In this document: piece after piece, positions 61,025 to 64,000 of the stretch | How positions within the stretch are numbered: the stretch's first letter is position 1 | Layout: every line of letters begins with the position of its first letter | Source: Methanococcoides methylutens | GTDB lineage: Archaea; Halobacteriota; Methanosarcinia; Methanosarcinales; Methanosarcinaceae | DNA: 64,000 bases | Assembly: GCF_000765475.1 (NCBI RefSeq) | Contig: NZ_JRHO01000014.1 | Span: 699,687 to 763,686, forward strand | Direction of reading: 5' to 3' | Notes under the pieces: generated by a model | The model's database searches: none | What the model saw: only the letters and a program-made list of their open reading frames with translations | Told to the model about the DNA's origin: nothing | Position numbers and translations under genes: made by a program

Positions 61025-61949
61025 ACCTGATCCTCGGATCCAAAAACGCATACATGATATCCACCGCCAGGTTGGTGAGCGCAAATATGACAGCAATAAA
61101 CAACACACAACCCTGCACCATAGCAAAATCCCTGGCATATATGGAATCTACCAGCAACTTCCCGATGCCGGGCCATGCAAATATCGTTTCAACTATCACA
61201 CTCCCCCCAAGCAAAAAACCCAACTGCAGCCCTGCAAAGGTAATGATAGGCAACATTGCATTTTTTAACGCATGTTTAAAGATTATTGTTTTTTCATCCA
61301 GTCCCTTTGCTCTTGCTGTTACTATGTATTCCTGGCTCAGTACATCCAGCATGCTGGAACGAGTGAGGCGGGTGGTAATGGCAGCCATGGATGTGCCAAG
61401 AGTTACTGAAGGAAGGACAAGATGTTCAATTCCACCATACCCATAACTAGGAAGTATGTGAAGGGTCAGCGCACATAACCAGATCAACAGCAATCCAAGC
61501 CAGAAGTTGGGAATCGATACCCCAAGCAACGCACCGGCCATACATAGATGGTCAATTACTGTATTTTTCCTTACCGCACTAATTATTCCGACAGGAATGG
61601 AGATACACAGGGATATTAATAGACTCGCTGCCGCCAGTTTGATAGTTGCAGGGAGCCTGGTAGTAATTTCTTCCAGGATATCATGAGATGTTACCACTGA
61701 TCTGCCAAGGTCAAGGTGTAAGACGTGCTCAAGCCATTTCAGATACTGGATGTATACCGGGGAATCAAATCCTTCTGTTACCCTGACCCAGTCGATCTGT
61801 TCCTGGGTCAGGTCCTCACCGTACCTAGCCACAGCAATGACCTCAGCAGGGTCACCGGGTGCAAAATGCATTGTAGAAAAGGTTACAAGGGTCACTCCAA
61901 TAACCACGAAAAATACGAAAAACATACGTTTTAGGATATATTTCAGCAT
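61011..61949 (-). CDS. ABC transporter permease (DppB/NikB type)
   Basis: From the ATG at 61949 the 312-residue product begins MLKYILKRMFFVFFVVIGV, the standard start of DppB/NikB permeases, followed by FAPGDPAEV, the characteristic first periplasmic motif, and the EAA-like loop ARAKGLDEKTIIFKHALKNAMLPI. The upstream in-frame reading (to 62003) is rejected. It follows the substrate-binding protein gene after about 100 bases. Confidence 0.9.
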   Translation of the reverse strand: MLKYILKRMFFVFFVVIGVTLVTFSTMHFAPGDPAEVIAVARYGEDLTQEQIDWVRVTEGFDSPVYIQYLKWLEHVLHLDLGRSVVTSHDILEEITTRLPATIKLAAASLLISLCISIPVGIISAVRKNTVIDHLCMAGALLGVSIPNFWLGLLLIWLCALTLHILPSYGYGGIEHLVLPSVTLGTSMAAITTRLTRSSMLDVLSQEYIVTARAKGLDEKTIIFKHALKNAMLPIITFAGLQLGFLLGGSVIVETIFAWPGIGKLLVDSIYARDFAMVQGCVLFIAVIFALTNLAVDIMYAFLDPRIRYEKS

Positions 61950-62053
61950 TCCTTTCCTTTCCTTATGATCAATTTTTCTTAATCCGGCACAGTTAAAGAC
62001 CATTTATCCAAATACAATAAAAAAGAAGGAAGGAGGAGCAATGATCCTGAGAT
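61950..62053 (-). promoter_or_regulatory. spacer between binding-protein and permease genes
   Basis: This 104-base gap contains a purine-rich tract (GGAAAGGAA on the minus strand) that serves as ribosome-binding site. A run on the minus strand of T-rich sequence near 62018-62030 may be a partial terminator, letting the binding protein be made in excess over the permease, as in many ABC operons. Confidence 0.4.
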
Positions 62054-63625
62054 TCATTGCTCTTCTTCGAGGTACACTCCTTCAAGGTTAAGCCACGGAT
62101 CCTCAGCAGTGATCTGGTATCCTTTTACGTAGCTATTGGCTGCGATGATCTTTTCTTCATGCACCAGATAGAATGCAGGCAGTTCTTCAAGTACCATGTC
62201 CTGCAGGTCATAGTACAGCTGTTTCTGCTTTTCAGGATCAACTGTCGAATCTGCTGCATTTGCCAGCTTATCATACTCCGGGTTATTGTAATGTGAATAT
62301 GGACAATAGGACTGATGGACAAAGAAATGGCGTGGGTAGGGTCCCCATACAAAATATCCTGTCCTGAAGATCACATCAAACTGACCTTCATTTTCAAGCT
62401 TATTAATAGCTCCACTTTCCAGTACCTGTATATCCGCATCCATTCCTACCTTTTGCAACGTGCCCTGAATGGCTTCAGCCATTGGAACATGACGGGATGC
62501 CCAGACGCCTTTTCCAACAACGATCGTTGCCTTAAGAGGTTCTCCGTTCTTCTCAAGAACTCCATCATTATCAGAGTCCTGCCAACCGGCTTCGTATAAT
62601 ATATCCCTGGCTTTTTCCACGTTATATTCGTATAGGTCAAGTTCGGGGTTTGAATACATCATCACAGGAGAGAAAGCCCTGCCCTTGGCCGGAGATCCAA
62701 TGCCTTCCAAAACCGTATTTACCATCTGCTCAGTATTAATGGAGTATGCCACAGCTTTTCTTACTTCCTTATCCTTGAACACTCCGCTATTGCAGTTGAA
62801 TTGTAAAAAGTCCGTGAAGGTCGTTAATTTCCTGTATACATCAACATCAGGTTCTTCTTCCAGTCTCGAAACGTCATACTCAGGCAGTTTTATGGCCATG
62901 TCGACTTCTTTTGTTTCAAGTGCCATCACACGGGTGGTGGCTTCAGGTATGACTTTGAAAGTGACAGTTTCAAGAGCTGGTTTGTCACCCCAATATTTGT
63001 CGTTCCTGACAAGCACGATCTCTTGGTCAGTGACCTGTTTCTCAAATTTAAAAGGACCTGTTCCAATAGGTTCTGCAAAATTCCCATTCTCATGAACACA
63101 GCTGGGACTCATGATGGGCCAGGCCACATGTGTAAGATAAAATGGCAATGGCATTGGTTTGTTCATGACGAATTTCACTGTGTTCTCATCGATGATCTCA
63201 ATATGATCCAGAGCTCTTAAAGCCCCCATCTTTTTGACATAAGATTCATTGCTGTAGGAAAATACAACCGAGTTCGCATCAAATGGTGTGCCATCATGGA
63301 AATATACGTCATCCCTCAGGTGGAATATCCATGTTTTCCCATCATCCGGTGTTTCCCATGATTCTGCCAATCCCGGCACTATGTTGAGATCTGTGTCCAG
63401 TCTTACAAGAGTTTCATATACCTGTGACCACACAAATCTGCCATCCCCATCGGGGAATTTGTCGAGATACCAGTTGTTTACATCGGTACTTATGCCAACT
63501 ACAAGTTCGTTTGTAGCATCATCTTCTTGCGGGGCTGTGCAACCAGCTGTTAATAAGACAGTCGCAATAAGCCCGCCCATAATTAGAAAGGTCAGGAAAT
63601 TACTCTTTTTATTCACCGCTATCAC
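62054..63625 (-). CDS. ABC transporter substrate-binding lipoprotein (family 5: peptide/nickel)
   Basis: The 523-residue product has a hydrophobic leader and a lipobox-like LLTAGC (about 24-29), suggesting a membrane-anchored binding protein. Family-5 motifs are clear: ESWETPDDGKTWIFHLRDDVYFHDGTPFDANSVVFS (about 84-119) and KAVAYSINTEQMVNTVL. Members bind peptides, nickel complexes or metallophores, and sequence alone does not tell which. It overlaps the adjacent methyltransferase gene by 17 bases, so the methyltransferase belongs to the operon. Confidence 0.92.
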   Translation of the reverse strand: MIAVNKKSNFLTFLIMGGLIATVLLTAGCTAPQEDDATNELVVGISTDVNNWYLDKFPDGDGRFVWSQVYETLVRLDTDLNIVPGLAESWETPDDGKTWIFHLRDDVYFHDGTPFDANSVVFSYSNESYVKKMGALRALDHIEIIDENTVKFVMNKPMPLPFYLTHVAWPIMSPSCVHENGNFAEPIGTGPFKFEKQVTDQEIVLVRNDKYWGDKPALETVTFKVIPEATTRVMALETKEVDMAIKLPEYDVSRLEEEPDVDVYRKLTTFTDFLQFNCNSGVFKDKEVRKAVAYSINTEQMVNTVLEGIGSPAKGRAFSPVMMYSNPELDLYEYNVEKARDILYEAGWQDSDNDGVLEKNGEPLKATIVVGKGVWASRHVPMAEAIQGTLQKVGMDADIQVLESGAINKLENEGQFDVIFRTGYFVWGPYPRHFFVHQSYCPYSHYNNPEYDKLANAADSTVDPEKQKQLYYDLQDMVLEELPAFYLVHEEKIIAANSYVKGYQITAEDPWLNLEGVYLEEEQ

Positions 63626-64000
63626 ATCCTTTTTCCCACCACATCTTCACACGCGTGGTCAATCCTCTCAGGATAACGGCGCCATCATCATCTTCTTCAA
63701 GGTGGTCTTTAAGGTAGTCTCTTAGGATTGCATCCTGATGTTGTTCAGTGATGTTAAAATAAGACTTAAAATGGTCAACAGACTCTTCCTCGGAGGAAAA
63801 ACGGTGGACATGCTCAAATGGAATGACATTTATGTGCGGATAAATACCCATCCGGTAAAGCACATTATAAAGAATGTCGCATTTCGGTGCAGGATAATAA
63901 TTGGTCCCATGAAGGGAAGGCCACAATGCTTTAAAGTTAGCGTCCCATGAGGTTTCTCCTGCAAACCAGTAAATGTAAACATATCTTGAGGAGGCTGCCT
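63609..64000 (-). CDS. SAM-dependent methyltransferase, C-terminal part (gene runs off the window)
   Basis: The minus-strand frame is open from its stop at 63609 to the window edge at 64000 without a break, so the gene starts outside. The visible 130 residues include YVYIYWFAGETSWD, LWPSLHGTNYYPAPKCDILYNVLYRMG and end GLTTRVKMWWEKGCDSGE. This resembles the C-terminal region of class I methyltransferases often seen beside Nik/Opp-type ABC operons in Methanosarcinaceae. The SAM-binding motifs lie outside the window, so the assignment rests on the C-terminal resemblance. Confidence 0.6.
   Translation of the reverse strand, partial: AASSRYVYIYWFAGETSWDANFKALWPSLHGTNYYPAPKCDILYNVLYRMGIYPHINVIPFEHVHRFSSEEESVDHFKSYFNITEQHQDAILRDYLKDHLEEDDDGAVILRGLTTRVKMWWEKGCDSGE

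Overview
The window is chromosomal DNA of a methylotrophic methanogenic archaeon, almost certainly family Methanosarcinaceae. The evidence is the complete mtrEDCBAFGH operon, an archaeal SRP RNA, a split glutamate synthase, a separate NrpRII regulator, a DUF1699 protein, a sarcinarray-type surface protein, TATA-type promoters and moderate G+C. A marine or brackish genus such as Methanolobus or Methanococcoides fits best, but the genus is inferred. I see no prophage, insertion sequence or CRISPR array.

Layout. 0.3-5.2 kb: Na+-pumping methyltransferase Mtr, ending in a strong terminator. 5.2-7.1 kb: a chimeric remnant of the mtrA/mtrF junction, then a DUF4139 protein. 7.2-8.6 kb: hdrCB-like genes on the minus strand. 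8.9-14.7 kb: ammonium assimilation, with glnA, three separate glutamate synthase polypeptides and an FrhB-like protein that suggests F420 or ferredoxin as electron donor. 14.8-18.1 kb: exonuclease VII, a double-KaiC ATPase and a small winged-helix protein. 18.2-25 kb: SRP RNA, tRNA-Ser(GCU), RNase P subunit 4, a UPF0173 hydrolase, DUF1699, YjbQ, an Hjc-like nuclease, a RecJ-like DHH protein, NrpRII and cupin-type phosphoglucose isomerase. 25.2-35.8 kb: a co-directional DNA repair and chromosome-organisation block, mre11-rad50-X-smc-scpA-scpB, where X is an unrecognised coiled-coil protein and ScpB carries a long C-terminal extension. 35.9-41.5 kb: tbp with an AglJ-like glycosyltransferase, thiC, cyclophilin and small unknowns.

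41.5-49 kb is a redox, sulfur and iron region. An HxlR regulator diverges from a co-directional set coding for a small sulfite-reductase-like protein, a DUF166 protein, a CGGC protein, a ferredoxin with an extra Cys-pair tail and a GXGXG beta-helix protein. A DtxR regulator, feoB with two DtxR-type boxes around its TATA box, a 54-residue zinc-ribbon protein and a DtxR-FeoA fusion follow. I consider the sulfite-reductase-like/DUF166/CGGC/ferredoxin/GXGXG set the best candidate for an undescribed system.

49-64 kb is more accessory: a cupin protein, an XRE/membrane-protein pair with a perfect operator-like palindrome, a CinA-nucleotidyltransferase fusion, a 1382-residue surface protein followed by a sarcinarray protein with an AT-rich patch across their junction, a HIT protein, and a minus-strand Nik/Dpp/Opp-type ABC transporter operon flanked by two SAM methyltransferases. 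The last gene runs off the right edge.

Several genes connect functionally. NrpRII is expected to help control nitrogen genes such as those at 8.9-14.7 kb. The DtxR-type proteins probably control feoB. Mtr and the Hdr-like pair belong to methanogenic energy metabolism.
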